Source: Rhizobium sp. N324 (GTDB lineage Bacteria; Pseudomonadota; Alphaproteobacteria; Rhizobiales; Rhizobiaceae). Taken from it: a DNA stretch of 64,000 nucleotides. The DNA is taken from the NCBI RefSeq assembly GCF_001664485.1, contig NZ_CP013630.1, forward strand, positions 809,001 through 873,000, given 5' to 3'. The notes beneath the pieces were generated by a model, which saw only the letters and a program-made list of their open reading frames with translations, was not told the origin of the DNA and made no database searches. This document shows positions 55,079-63,506 of the stretch, one piece after another (position 1 is the stretch's first letter; the number at the start of each line of letters is the position of its first letter). Position numbers and translations under genes: made by a program.

Positions 55079-55516
55079 ATGTCGAAAACCCTTCTTTACG
55101 GCGCGACCAAAGTCGACGAGACGAACAGCGCCTATGCGCCGGTCGAAAGCCTCGCCCCATTCCAGTGGAAGAACCGCGTCTTCATCGTTTTTGCCGGCAA
55201 GGACAATGCCCGCGCCGCCCGGCAAGAAAATCAGCTTTTGGCCGACCGCTCAGCCCTCGACGAGCGTGATCTGGTGGTACTCAAAATCTCAGGCGCAGCT
55301 GTCCGGCCGCTCTTCGGTGCGGCGGACGGTCTTGACGGCGAGGCGATCCGCCGCGATCTCGAAGCGTCGGAGATTGGGGAATTCGCCGCCTTCCTCGTCG
55401 GCAAGGACGGCACGGTGAAGCTCAAGGTCAGCGAGCCGATCACCGATGCCGAGCTTTTCGCCATCATCGACAGCATGCCGATGCGCGCTGCCGAATCGCT
55501 GAAGCCGGACAAGTAA
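55079..55516 (+). CDS. DUF4174 domain protein
   Basis: 145 residues from ATG 55079 with TGGAGA 8 bases upstream. LAPFQWKNRVFIVFAGKDN is the DUF4174 opening, and RDLVVLKISG and FAAFLVGKDGTVKLKVSEPI complete a thioredoxin-like fold without redox cysteines. Function is unknown in the family. It is followed 48 bp later by a small proline-rich protein gene. Confidence 0.8.
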   Translation: MSKTLLYGATKVDETNSAYAPVESLAPFQWKNRVFIVFAGKDNARAARQENQLLADRSALDERDLVVLKISGAAVRPLFGAADGLDGEAIRRDLEASEIGEFAAFLVGKDGTVKLKVSEPITDAELFAIIDSMPMRAAESLKPDK

Positions 55517-55564
55517 CCCCGGCCGAACGTCAGTTTAATCCAGCATCACGAAAGGGAGGCGGTC

Positions 55565-55729
55565 ATGTCCGTGCCCAACGAACCCATTCCCGATCAGCCG
55601 CCGATGCCGGCGCCAGGCTGGAAGCCGGTTCCGCCGATCAAGGAGCCTGAGCCGGACAGGCTGCCTGATGAGGCGCCGGTGCCAAACCCGGATGAGAATG
55701 ACGAGCCGGCGAGGCACGTTGGCTCTTAA
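55565..55729 (+). CDS. Small proline-rich protein
   Basis: 54 residues, Pro/Asp/Glu-rich (PNEPIPDQPPMPAPGWKPVPP). GAAAGGGAGG lies just upstream of the ATG. Its last 4 bases overlap the end of the convergent LysR gene. Disordered; function unknown. Confidence 0.6.
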   Translation: MSVPNEPIPDQPPMPAPGWKPVPPIKEPEPDRLPDEAPVPNPDENDEPARHVGS

Positions 55730-56607
55730 AGAAAGATTTGCCGCTCGGCGCTGACGAGTTCCTGGAGGAAATCGACGACGCTTCTGACCCGGACAAGGTC
55801 GCGCGCCGTTTCGTGATAGGTCGTCCAGTAGGCGCGGCGGATCGAAATGTCAGGCAGGATGCGCTGGAGTTCCGGATATTGCCGGGCGATATAATCGTGC
55901 AGAATGCCGATGCCGGCGCCGGATCGTACCGCCTCCGTCTGGCCGATCGCCGTCGAAATCTCGAAGCCCGCATCCCAGCTGCGCATCACCTCGCCGGAGA
56001 AGTTCAGCGAGGCGGTGAAGATCAGGTCTTCGACATAGCCGATGCGCGGATGCGCCTTCAGCGCCTCGATATCGCCGGGCGCGCCTTGCAAAGTGAGATA
56101 GTTGCGCGACGCATAGAGGCCGAGCGTGTAATCGGTGAGCTTGGAGGAGACGAGCCGGCCCTGTTCGGGCCGTTCCAGCGTGATGGCAATATCGGCTTCG
56201 CGTTGCGACAGCGAAAACGAGCGCGGCACCGGCACAAGCTGGATCTTCAGCGCCGGATGGCGCTCGATCAGCCGGCCCATGCGCGGCGCCAGAAAGGAAA
56301 CGCCGAACCCGTCAGGCGCGCCGACGCGCACCGTCCCGGCAATCGCCGTATCGGTGTGGCCGAGGCTGGCCTGTGCTGCGAGCATTTCCGTTTCCATGCG
56401 CTCGGCGGACGCCAGGAACACTTCGCCTTCGGCCGTCAGCTCGCAGCCATTGGTGCGGCGGATAAACAGCCGCGTCTTCAGCGCCTCTTCCAACGAGGTC
56501 AGCCGGCGCGAGAGTGTGGCGTGATTGAGCCCCAGCCGCTTCGAGGCGGCAAGAATCTGCCCGGTACGGGCGACGGCGAGGAAAATCCGGACGTCGTCCC
56601 AGTTCAT
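55726..56607 (-). CDS. LysR-family transcriptional regulator
   Basis: 293 residues. The winged helix-turn-helix is at the N-terminus (NWDDVRIFLAVARTGQILAASKRLGLNHATLSRRLTSLEE, cited here in outline) and the periplasmic-binding-like effector domain covers residues 90-290. It overlaps the monooxygenase-like gene upstream by 4 bp, so both are read leftward from the region before mmsA. That divergent layout suggests that it controls mmsA, itself or both. The inducer is unknown. Confidence 0.9.
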   Translation of the reverse strand: MNWDDVRIFLAVARTGQILAASKRLGLNHATLSRRLTSLEEALKTRLFIRRTNGCELTAEGEVFLASAERMETEMLAAQASLGHTDTAIAGTVRVGAPDGFGVSFLAPRMGRLIERHPALKIQLVPVPRSFSLSQREADIAITLERPEQGRLVSSKLTDYTLGLYASRNYLTLQGAPGDIEALKAHPRIGYVEDLIFTASLNFSGEVMRSWDAGFEISTAIGQTEAVRSGAGIGILHDYIARQYPELQRILPDISIRRAYWTTYHETARDLVRVRSVVDFLQELVSAERQIFL

Positions 56608-56918
56608 GGCTTGGCCCGCATTGCGATCGGATCGACCTCGATCAGCGTCAGCGATGTCACCATGCCGGCCGTCTCGCTCTTGTATTTGAGGAAATGCGGT
56701 GCTCGCAGATGGGCCTCGTAGGCCCGCGGGTCGGCATAGACCTCAAGAATACGGATCCGGTTTGGGGTGTCCCTGATGGCAACAGCGCTCAGCGAAATTA
56801 CGCCGTCTTCCAGCGCGACGGAGGCGTCGATTTCTTCCGTGAGCAATGCGCGATAGGCGTCGAGCCTATCCGGATCGATCTCCAGCTCCGCCATTCGGAC
56901 GACAGGTTTGCGGCTCAT
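56604..56918 (-). CDS. Antibiotic biosynthesis monooxygenase (ABM/YgiN-like) family protein
   Basis: 104 residues from ATG 56918 (MSRKPVVRMAELEIDPDRL), preceded by GGAGAGG. It has the small ferredoxin-like ABM layout: an N-terminal strand, the helix LDAYRALLTEEIDASVALEDG, and RILEVYADPRAYEAHLRAPHFLKYK, which is a YgiN hallmark. Members are cofactor-free quinol or aldehyde-handling enzymes. It may deal with reactive products near mmsA. Confidence 0.78.
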   Translation of the reverse strand: MSRKPVVRMAELEIDPDRLDAYRALLTEEIDASVALEDGVISLSAVAIRDTPNRIRILEVYADPRAYEAHLRAPHFLKYKSETAGMVTSLTLIEVDPIAMRAKP

Positions 56919-57012
56919 CGGCTTGACCTCTCCGGGATTTGACTTGTCCGCGTGCCGTTCCAAGTTTGGGAGCAACAGCAACGCCTGACGCAATGGCAGC
57001 GCTATAATTTAC

Positions 57013-57049
57013 GCACAACCGTTACTTATATCAGCGCATTGATTTGTGC
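57013..57049. promoter_or_regulatory. Candidate LysR-type operator between the divergent genes
   Basis: GCACAA at 57013-57018 and TTGTGC at 57044-57049 form an inverted pair 25 bp apart in the 178-bp space before mmsA. The location and symmetry suit a regulator site, but the motif is short. Confidence 0.35.
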
Positions 57050-57096
57050 AAATTGAAGTGCGATTGTAGGCCATCCAAAAAACAGGAGGAGCATCC

Positions 57097-58593
57097 ATGC
57101 GTGAGATCGGTCATTTCATCGGCGGCAAGCAAGTCGCCGGCACCAGCGGCCGCGTCAGCAATGTCTATAATCCGGCAACCGGCGAAGTGCAGGCGACGGT
57201 CGCGCTCGCAAGCGTCGAAGAACTGCGCGCCGCCGTCGAGAACGCCAAGGCTGCGCAGCCGAAATGGGCTGCCACCAATCCGCAGCGCCGCGCCCGCGTC
57301 TTCTTCAAGTTCGTCGAGCTCCTGAACAAGCACATGGACGAGCTTGCCGAAATGCTTTCCAAGGAGCACGGCAAGACGATCGAAGACGCCAAGGGCGACG
57401 TCATCCGCGGCCTCGAAGTCTGCGAATTCGTCTGCGGCATTCCGCATCTCGCCAAGGGCGAGTTCACCGAGGGCGCAGGCCCGGCGATCGACATGTATTC
57501 GATCCGCCAGCCGGTCGGCATCGGCGCCGGCATCACCCCCTTCAACTTCCCCGGCATGATCCCGATGTGGATGTTCGCCCCGGCAATCGCCTGCGGCAAT
57601 GCCTTCATCCTGAAGCCCTCCGAGCGTGATCCCTCCCTGCCGATCCGTCTTGCCGAATTGATGATCGAGGCCGGTCTTCCGGCCGGCATCCTCAATGTCG
57701 TCAATGGCGACAAGGGTGCCGTTGACGCGATCCTCACCGATCCCGATATCGGCGCCGTCTCCTTCGTTGGCTCGACGCCGATCGCCCGCTACGTCTATGG
57801 GACGGCGGCGATGAACGGCAAGCGCGCCCAGTGCTTCGGCGGCGCCAAGAACCACATGATCATCATGCCGGACGCCGATATGGATCAGGCCGTCAACGCG
57901 CTGATGGGCGCCGGCTATGGCTCCGCTGGCGAGCGCTGCATGGCGATCTCGGTTGCCGTTCCGGTCGGCGAGGACACCGCCAACCGCCTCGTCGAGAAGC
58001 TGATCCCGAAGATCGAATCGCTGCGTATCGGCCCCTACACCGACGACCAGGCCGATATGGGGCCGCTGGTCACGAAGGACGCCTATACCCGTGTTCGCGG
58101 CCTGATCGACCGCGGCGTCGAGGAAGGCGCCAAGCTCCTCGTCGACGGCCGCGATTTCAAGCTTCAGGGCTATGAAGACGGCTATTTCGTCGGCGGCTGC
58201 CTGTTCGATCACGTCACGCCTGAGATGGATATCTACAAGACCGAGATCTTCGGACCCGTCCTCTCCGTCGTTCGCGCCCAGAATTACGAAGAAGCGCTGT
58301 CGCTGCCGATGAAGCACGAATACGGCAACGGCGTTGCGATCTACACCCGTGACGGCGATGCCGCCCGCGATTTCGCCTCGCGCATCAATATCGGCATGAT
58401 CGGCATCAACGTTCCGATCCCGGTTCCGCTCGCCTACCACTCCTTCGGCGGCTGGAAGGCCTCGAGCTTCGGCGACCTCAACCAGCACGGCACGGATTCG
58501 ATCAAGTTCTGGACGAAGACCAAGACCGTCACCGCCCGCTGGCCCTCCGGCATCAAGAGCGGTGCCGAATTCGTCATGCCGACGATGAAGTGA
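57097..58593 (+). CDS. mmsA: CoA-acylating methylmalonate-semialdehyde dehydrogenase
   Basis: 498 residues, full length. It oxidises methylmalonate semialdehyde (valine and thymine breakdown) or malonate semialdehyde (inositol breakdown) to propionyl-CoA or acetyl-CoA. Family marks are ITPFNFPGMIPMWMFA, FVGSTPIARYVY, the catalytic GERCMAIS with Cys at 281, and EIFGPVLSVVRA. CoA-dependent members have this GERCMA context. AACAGGAGGAG lies upstream. A clear terminator follows at 58620. Confidence 0.95.
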   Translation: MREIGHFIGGKQVAGTSGRVSNVYNPATGEVQATVALASVEELRAAVENAKAAQPKWAATNPQRRARVFFKFVELLNKHMDELAEMLSKEHGKTIEDAKGDVIRGLEVCEFVCGIPHLAKGEFTEGAGPAIDMYSIRQPVGIGAGITPFNFPGMIPMWMFAPAIACGNAFILKPSERDPSLPIRLAELMIEAGLPAGILNVVNGDKGAVDAILTDPDIGAVSFVGSTPIARYVYGTAAMNGKRAQCFGGAKNHMIIMPDADMDQAVNALMGAGYGSAGERCMAISVAVPVGEDTANRLVEKLIPKIESLRIGPYTDDQADMGPLVTKDAYTRVRGLIDRGVEEGAKLLVDGRDFKLQGYEDGYFVGGCLFDHVTPEMDIYKTEIFGPVLSVVRAQNYEEALSLPMKHEYGNGVAIYTRDGDAARDFASRINIGMIGINVPIPVPLAYHSFGGWKASSFGDLNQHGTDSIKFWTKTKTVTARWPSGIKSGAEFVMPTMK

Positions 58594-58619
58594 TTTTCAC
58601 GACAGATCGATTTGCAATT

Positions 58620-58643
58620 CGGGGGCCTTGTGGCCCCCGTTTT
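58620..58643 (+). terminator. Rho-independent terminator of mmsA
   Basis: CGGGGGCC pairs perfectly with GGCCCCCG around a TTGT loop, followed by TTTT. Located 27 bp after the mmsA stop. Confidence 0.88.
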
Positions 58644-58747
58644 CGATTTCAGGTTGTCGATTTCTTCGCGTTTTGCTTTTCTGTCGGTGCGCTCGACGCG
58701 TGATTCTCATCATGCTGTCGGGCAATGTGCTGGGGGAAGCAAAGATC

Positions 58748-59830
58748 ATGGATAACAGAGTGTCCGCGGGCTCCGCGGCAAACGCGTTTGAGCGTGCCCG
58801 GTTCACCGGCACCGCATCGGAATATTTCGGAATCTGGATCGTCAACGTCCTTTTGACGATCGTAACGCTCGGCATCTATTCAGCCTGGGCGAAAGTACGG
58901 CGCAATCGCTATTTCTACGGCAACACCGTCCTGCTTGGCCGCGCTTTCGAATATCACGCCACCGGCAAGCAGATTTTCATCGGCCGCCTCATCGTCTTCG
59001 CCTTCGTCATCGTGGCCAACATTCTGGCGGCGATCCATCCGCTGTTTTCGCTGGTGACCACGGTTCTGGTGCTCGTCGCACTGCCCTGGCTGATCGTCAG
59101 AGGCCTTCGTTTCAACGCCCGCGTGACCAGCTACCGCAATGTTCGGTTTGATTTCACCGGCACCGCCGGCGGCGCCTTCGTCTGCGTGATGCTCGGAAGC
59201 CTCGTCGCTTTCCTGTCGCTGGGTCTGCTTGCGCCCTTGGCCAGCCGCTGGCTCAACCGCTATATCTTCAACAATCTCCGCTACGGCAATCGGCCTTTCG
59301 ATACCGATCCCAAGGTCGGCGCGCTCTACCGCGCGCTTCTCATCCCGGCCCTGATGGTCGTGCTGGGCCTGGTCATTCTCGCCGGGTTGGTTGCGATCGC
59401 GGTCGTCGGGATGCAGGCCAATGACCCCGGCGCATTCGAGCATGATGCCGCTATGTTGATGATAGTGTCGGGAATGTATCTTGTCGTTTTCGGCCTGATC
59501 ATCGTCTATGGCCTTGCAGGCCTCATATATCGGGCCGCCGTCCATAACATCGTCTGGTCGTCGACCCGCATCGACGGCCAGCATCTCTTGCGCAGCGATC
59601 TTTCCCGTGCACGCTATGCCTGGATCGCCATATCGAACGTCGTGGTGACGATGCTTACCCTCGGCTTGATGCGCCCCTGGGCGGCGGTTCGTCTGGCACG
59701 CTATGTGGCCGAGCATACGGCGGTCCGCATCGAAGGCGAAATCGGCGAGGTCTTTACGCAGTTTCAAACGACAGGTGCGGCCATCGGTGCCGAATATATG
59801 AGCATGGAAGGGATCGATTTTGGTTTCTGA
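58748..59830 (+). CDS. DUF898 (YjgN-like) inner-membrane protein
   Basis: 360 residues from ATG 58748. The opening FTGTASEYFGIWIVNVLLTIVTLGIYSAWAKVRRNRYFYG is diagnostic of DUF898 (quoted in part: GIYSAWAKVRRN). The GTAGGAFVCVML repeat gives the two-fold family layout, with about six to eight membrane helices. Function unknown. It overlaps the M48 protease gene by 11 bp, and DUF898-M48 pairs are common. Confidence 0.88.
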   Translation: MDNRVSAGSAANAFERARFTGTASEYFGIWIVNVLLTIVTLGIYSAWAKVRRNRYFYGNTVLLGRAFEYHATGKQIFIGRLIVFAFVIVANILAAIHPLFSLVTTVLVLVALPWLIVRGLRFNARVTSYRNVRFDFTGTAGGAFVCVMLGSLVAFLSLGLLAPLASRWLNRYIFNNLRYGNRPFDTDPKVGALYRALLIPALMVVLGLVILAGLVAIAVVGMQANDPGAFEHDAAMLMIVSGMYLVVFGLIIVYGLAGLIYRAAVHNIVWSSTRIDGQHLLRSDLSRARYAWIAISNVVVTMLTLGLMRPWAAVRLARYVAEHTAVRIEGEIGEVFTQFQTTGAAIGAEYMSMEGIDFGF

Positions 59831-60869
59831 CGCAGAGACCATCGCCAAGGGGGAATGGTATCCGCCGCATTCGAGCGGCTCCGTTCCTGCGCGCCTGCTG
59901 TCGCGCGGCGGGCGTCTGCTCGCCGTAACCGAGGAGGATGTCGCCCTTTCGGACAGCGCGGCCGGAGAGCTCTCCTTCACGCCGCGCGTCGGGTCGATCC
60001 CCCGACGCGCCGTCTTTGCCGACGGCTCCGTCTTCGAGAGCAGCGAGAATGATGCCATCGATGCCTTTCTTCGCGGCGGCGGCAGAAGCGGCTGGGTACA
60101 TCGGCTGGAGGAATTTCATCCCCGCATCTTCGTCTTCGCGATCGCGGTCGTTTTGCTCGCGGTCGGAATCTATCGTTACGCGCTGCCGGCGCTCGTCGAA
60201 GTCGCCGTCTTCGTGACGCCGCCTGTTGTTTCCGAGGCGATGTCCTATAGCGCTCTCAACACGCTCGACAGCACGGCGCTGTCCGCCAGCCAGTTGGACG
60301 AAGCCCGGCAGGCCGAAATCGCCGCTCGCTTCCGCCAGGTCGCTGCCAATGCCGAAGGCGGCGCCGGCCGTTATGTGCTGAATTTCCGCGATGGCGGCGT
60401 GATCGGTCCCAATGCTTTCGCGCTTCCCGACGGCAATATCGTCATCACCGACCAGCTGGTGGAACTGGCGGGGGGCGACGATGAGATGATAACCGGGGTT
60501 CTCGCCCACGAGGTGGGCCATGTCGAATACAAGCACAGCCTCCGGCAGCTTTATCGCGCCGCAGGCGTTGCCGGCCTCGTCATGCTGATTGCCGGCGATG
60601 TCGGCTCTGGCGTCGAAGATATCCTGACGCAGGGTGGCGGCCTGCTGGCCTTGTCCTATTCACGCAGTGCAGAGGCCGAGGCCGATCGGCGCTCGGTGGA
60701 ACTGATGCGCAAGGCCGGCATGGATACTGTTGCGATCGCCCGTTTTTTCGATGTCATGGAAACCAAGCTCGGCGATCATTCCCGCACCAGCATGCTCTCC
60801 ACCCATCCGGGCAGCCCTGAGCGCAAGCAGGCAATTCTGGAGTATGACCGGATCCTGCGGCAGGATTGA
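59820..60869 (+). CDS. M48-family membrane-associated metallopeptidase
   Basis: 349 residues starting at TTG 59820, inside the end of the DUF898 gene. It has a cytoplasmic head, a membrane helix near residue 105 (IFVFAIAVVLLAVGIY), the zinc motif HEVGHVEYKH near 235 and the third ligand in SRSAEAEADRRSVELM near 285. These are M48 (HtpX/Oma1-like) features, so a role in membrane-protein quality control is likely. The overlap with the DUF898 gene implies a shared operon. Confidence 0.88.
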   Translation: MVSDAETIAKGEWYPPHSSGSVPARLLSRGGRLLAVTEEDVALSDSAAGELSFTPRVGSIPRRAVFADGSVFESSENDAIDAFLRGGGRSGWVHRLEEFHPRIFVFAIAVVLLAVGIYRYALPALVEVAVFVTPPVVSEAMSYSALNTLDSTALSASQLDEARQAEIAARFRQVAANAEGGAGRYVLNFRDGGVIGPNAFALPDGNIVITDQLVELAGGDDEMITGVLAHEVGHVEYKHSLRQLYRAAGVAGLVMLIAGDVGSGVEDILTQGGGLLALSYSRSAEAEADRRSVELMRKAGMDTVAIARFFDVMETKLGDHSRTSMLSTHPGSPERKQAILEYDRILRQD

Positions 60870-60979
60870 CGACGCGGCATTTGGCCTCATAAGCTGAATG
60901 CGAATTTCATATTTTGGAATTGTTCAAAACTACCAAACCGCCTATATAGGTCTGAACAGGCACGAGTCAGGAGAATGGC

Positions 60980-61462
60980 ATGCGGTTGACGAAGCAGACC
61001 AACTATGCGGTTCGCATGTTGATGTATTGTGCTGCCAACGACGGGCACTTGAGCCGGATTCCGGAAATCGCCAAGGCTTACGGTGTCTCCGAGCTCTTTC
61101 TTTTCAAGATCCTCCAGCCGCTGAACAAGGCGGGTCTGGTCGAAACCGTGCGCGGTCGCAATGGCGGCGTGCGGCTCGGCAAGCCGGCCGCCGACATCAC
61201 GCTCTTCGACGTCGTCAGGGTGACGGAAGACAGTTTTGCCATGGCCGAATGTTTCGAGGATGACGGCATGGTCGAATGCCCGCTGGTCGACAGCTGCGGC
61301 CTGAATTCGGCACTGCGCAAGGCGCTGAACGCCTTCTTCGCCGTGCTGTCCGAATATTCGATCGACGACCTTGTCAAGGCGCGTCCGCAGATCAATTTCC
61401 TTCTCGGAATTACCGGCGAGCAGCCCTATCGTAAACCCGCGATCGTTGCGCCTGCCGCCTGA
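60980..61462 (+). CDS. rirA: Rrf2-family iron-responsive regulator RirA
   Basis: 160 residues, the size of rhizobial RirA. The winged helix-turn-helix is MRLTKQTNYAVRMLMYCA onward. Three C-terminal cysteines at about 91, 100 and 106 (AECFEDDGMVECPLVDSCG) are the Fe-S ligands, and the RGRNGGVRLGKP wing is conserved. RirA represses iron-uptake genes in rhizobia when iron is sufficient. GTCAGGAGA lies upstream of the ATG. The rhizobial type supports the assignment of the host. Confidence 0.93.
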   Translation: MRLTKQTNYAVRMLMYCAANDGHLSRIPEIAKAYGVSELFLFKILQPLNKAGLVETVRGRNGGVRLGKPAADITLFDVVRVTEDSFAMAECFEDDGMVECPLVDSCGLNSALRKALNAFFAVLSEYSIDDLVKARPQINFLLGITGEQPYRKPAIVAPAA

Positions 61463-61487
61463 ATTTAACGAGCAGCACAGACTTGTG

Positions 61488-61518
61488 AAACCGCGGTTGC
61501 CCCGGCAATCGCGGTTTT
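61488..61518 (+). terminator. Rho-independent terminator of rirA
   Basis: AAACCGCGGTTGCC pairs with GGCAATCGCGGTTT (one G-T pair), followed by TGCTTT. It lies 25 bp after the stop. Confidence 0.78.
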
Positions 61519-61610
61519 GCTTTGTGCCGCGTCTCGCCGGCTCGGCAAGAGATAAACATCCACGCGTGGCAAGTGAATCCGATCGATCGCGACACGCTTA
61601 AGAGGCGCAA

Positions 61611-61654
61611 TTATCCAAAATACGACGAAATCCCGGTCATCTTTATCCAAATAT
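61611..61654 (+). repeat. Direct repeat in the dppA leader region
   Basis: TTATCCAAAATA at 61611-61622 and TTATCCAAATAT at 61643-61654, 32 bp (three helical turns) apart, in the 361-bp gap before dppA. The rest of this gap, apart from the rirA terminator, is AT-rich and without a gene; the dpp promoter should lie here. Confidence 0.4.
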
Positions 61655-61823
61655 GTCCGATTGAGGCCGATTTTTGACTGAAAATTTCTAAAATTGTCCA
61701 ACTGGAAAAATTTTCTCCGTAGCCCGTTGCTTTCAGTAGATAAATGTCGTTCCATCGACCGTCGATCGGGATGCATATCTGCGGTCTCCAGACATCAAAA
61801 AAGAACAACCGGGAAACAATATT

Positions 61824-63419
61824 ATGAAAAAGATCTCTGTCATGCTGGCAGCGACGGCCCTGATTTCGCTCATGGCGACGTCGGCCTGGTCCAAGACCCT
61901 TGTTTATTGCTCCGAGGGCTCGCCGGAAGGCTTCGACCCGAGCCTTTATACGGCAGGCACGACCTTCGACGCCTCGTCGCGCACGGTCTATAGCCGCCTG
62001 GTCGAATTCAAGCATGGCGGCACCGAGATCGAACCCGGCCTCGCCGACAGCTGGAGCGTTTCGGCCGATGGGACGGAATACACCTTCAAGCTTCATCCCG
62101 GCGTCAAGTATCAGACCACCGACTTCTTCACGCCGACGCGCGATTTCAACGCCGACGACGTCGTGTTCTCCTTCGAGCGTCAGCTGAAGGCCGACAATCC
62201 GTGGAACAAATATGTCGAGGGCGGTTCTTATGAATACGCCGCCGGCATGGGCTTCCCGGACCTGATCAAGTCGATCGAGAAGGTCGACGACCTCACCGTC
62301 AAGTTCACGCTCAACCATCCCGAAGCGCCGTTCCTCGCCGACCTCGCCATGGACTTCGCCTCGATCGTCTCCAAGGAATATGCCGACAAGCTCGCCGCCG
62401 ATGGCAAGATGGCGCAGCTCAACCAGCAGCCGCTCGGCACCGGCCCGTTCACCTTCGTCGCTTACCAGCCGGATGCCGTCATCCGCTACAAGGCCAACGA
62501 AACCTATTTCAAGGGCAAGGAAAAGATCGACGATCTGGTTTTCGCCATCACTTCTGATGCCGCCGTCCGCGCTCAGAAGCTGAAGGCCGGCGAATGCCAC
62601 CTGATCCCCTATCCGAATGCGGCCGACGTTCCCGAACTGAAGAAGGACGGCAATCTGACGGTGATGGAACAGGCCGGCCTCAATGTCGGCTTCCTCGCCT
62701 ACAACACGCAGATGGCCCCGTTCGACAAGCCGGAAGTTCGCCGCGCGCTCAACATGGCGATCAACAAGCAGGCGATCATCGACGCCGTCTTCCAGGGTGC
62801 CGCGGCCGTTGCCAAGAACCCGATCCCGCCGACGATGTGGTCCTATAATGACGCCGTTCAGGACGACAAGTATGATCCAGATGCCGCCAAGAAGGCTCTC
62901 GCCGATGCCGGCGTCAAGGATCTCAGCATGAAGGTATGGGCGATGCCGGTGTCGCGTCCCTACATGCTGAACGCGCGCCGTGCCGCCGAACTGATCCAGG
63001 CCGATTTCGCCAAGGCCGGCGTCAAGGTCGAGATCGTCACCCATGAATGGGCCGAATATCTGAAGCTCTCCTCCGACGTGAAGCGCGACGGCGCCGTCAT
63101 CCTCGGCTGGACCGGCGACAACGGCGATCCGGATAACTTCATGGATACGTTGCTCGGCTGCGATGCCGTCGGCGGCAACAACCGCGCCCAGTGGTGCAAC
63201 AAGGAATATGACGACCTGATGACCAAGGCCAAGCTGACCGCCGATGTCGGCGAGCGCACCAAGGCCTATGAGCAGGCGCAGCTGATCTTCAAGAAGGAAG
63301 CCCCCTGGGCGACCCTCGATCACTCGCTCGTCTTCGTCCCGATGAGCAAGAAGGTCTCCGGCTTCTTCATGGATCCGCTCGGCATTCACCGCTTCGACGG
63401 CGTCGACGTATCCGAATAA
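61824..63419 (+). CDS. dppA: Dipeptide ABC transporter substrate-binding protein
   Basis: 531 residues with a clear signal peptide (MKKISVMLAATALISLMATSAWS). It is an SBP family 5 member: LVYCSEGSPEGFDPSLYTAGT, ADDVVFSFERQL, GTGPFTFVAYQPD and NMAINKQAIIDAVF are typical of DppA. It delivers dipeptides, and in rhizobia also aminolevulinate, to the inner-membrane permease. The permease gene dppB follows 87 bp later. Confidence 0.92.
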   Translation: MKKISVMLAATALISLMATSAWSKTLVYCSEGSPEGFDPSLYTAGTTFDASSRTVYSRLVEFKHGGTEIEPGLADSWSVSADGTEYTFKLHPGVKYQTTDFFTPTRDFNADDVVFSFERQLKADNPWNKYVEGGSYEYAAGMGFPDLIKSIEKVDDLTVKFTLNHPEAPFLADLAMDFASIVSKEYADKLAADGKMAQLNQQPLGTGPFTFVAYQPDAVIRYKANETYFKGKEKIDDLVFAITSDAAVRAQKLKAGECHLIPYPNAADVPELKKDGNLTVMEQAGLNVGFLAYNTQMAPFDKPEVRRALNMAINKQAIIDAVFQGAAAVAKNPIPPTMWSYNDAVQDDKYDPDAAKKALADAGVKDLSMKVWAMPVSRPYMLNARRAAELIQADFAKAGVKVEIVTHEWAEYLKLSSDVKRDGAVILGWTGDNGDPDNFMDTLLGCDAVGGNNRAQWCNKEYDDLMTKAKLTADVGERTKAYEQAQLIFKKEAPWATLDHSLVFVPMSKKVSGFFMDPLGIHRFDGVDVSE

Positions 63420-63458
63420 CAAGAAAAATGTAAGAATGCCCGGCAGAGCTGGGCGCAG

Positions 63459-63487
63459 CCGGCGGTCAGGCACCCCCTGACCGCCGG
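63459..63487 (+). other. Intercistronic hairpin between dppA and dppB
   Basis: CCGGCGGTCAGG pairs perfectly with CCTGACCGCCGG around CACCC, with no T-run. Such hairpins between binding-protein and permease genes usually stabilise the upstream mRNA and set unequal expression. Confidence 0.6.
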
Positions 63488-63506
63488 AAACTATTGGATA
63501 TCTGCC

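Noticed and set aside
57031..58488. Leftward 485-codon frame opposite mmsA
   Set aside because: Antisense shadow of a strongly conserved dehydrogenase gene with an upstream ribosome-binding site and downstream terminator.
58880..60058. Leftward frame opposite DUF898 and M48 genes
   Set aside because: Both plus-strand genes have clear family motifs; the antisense frame has none.
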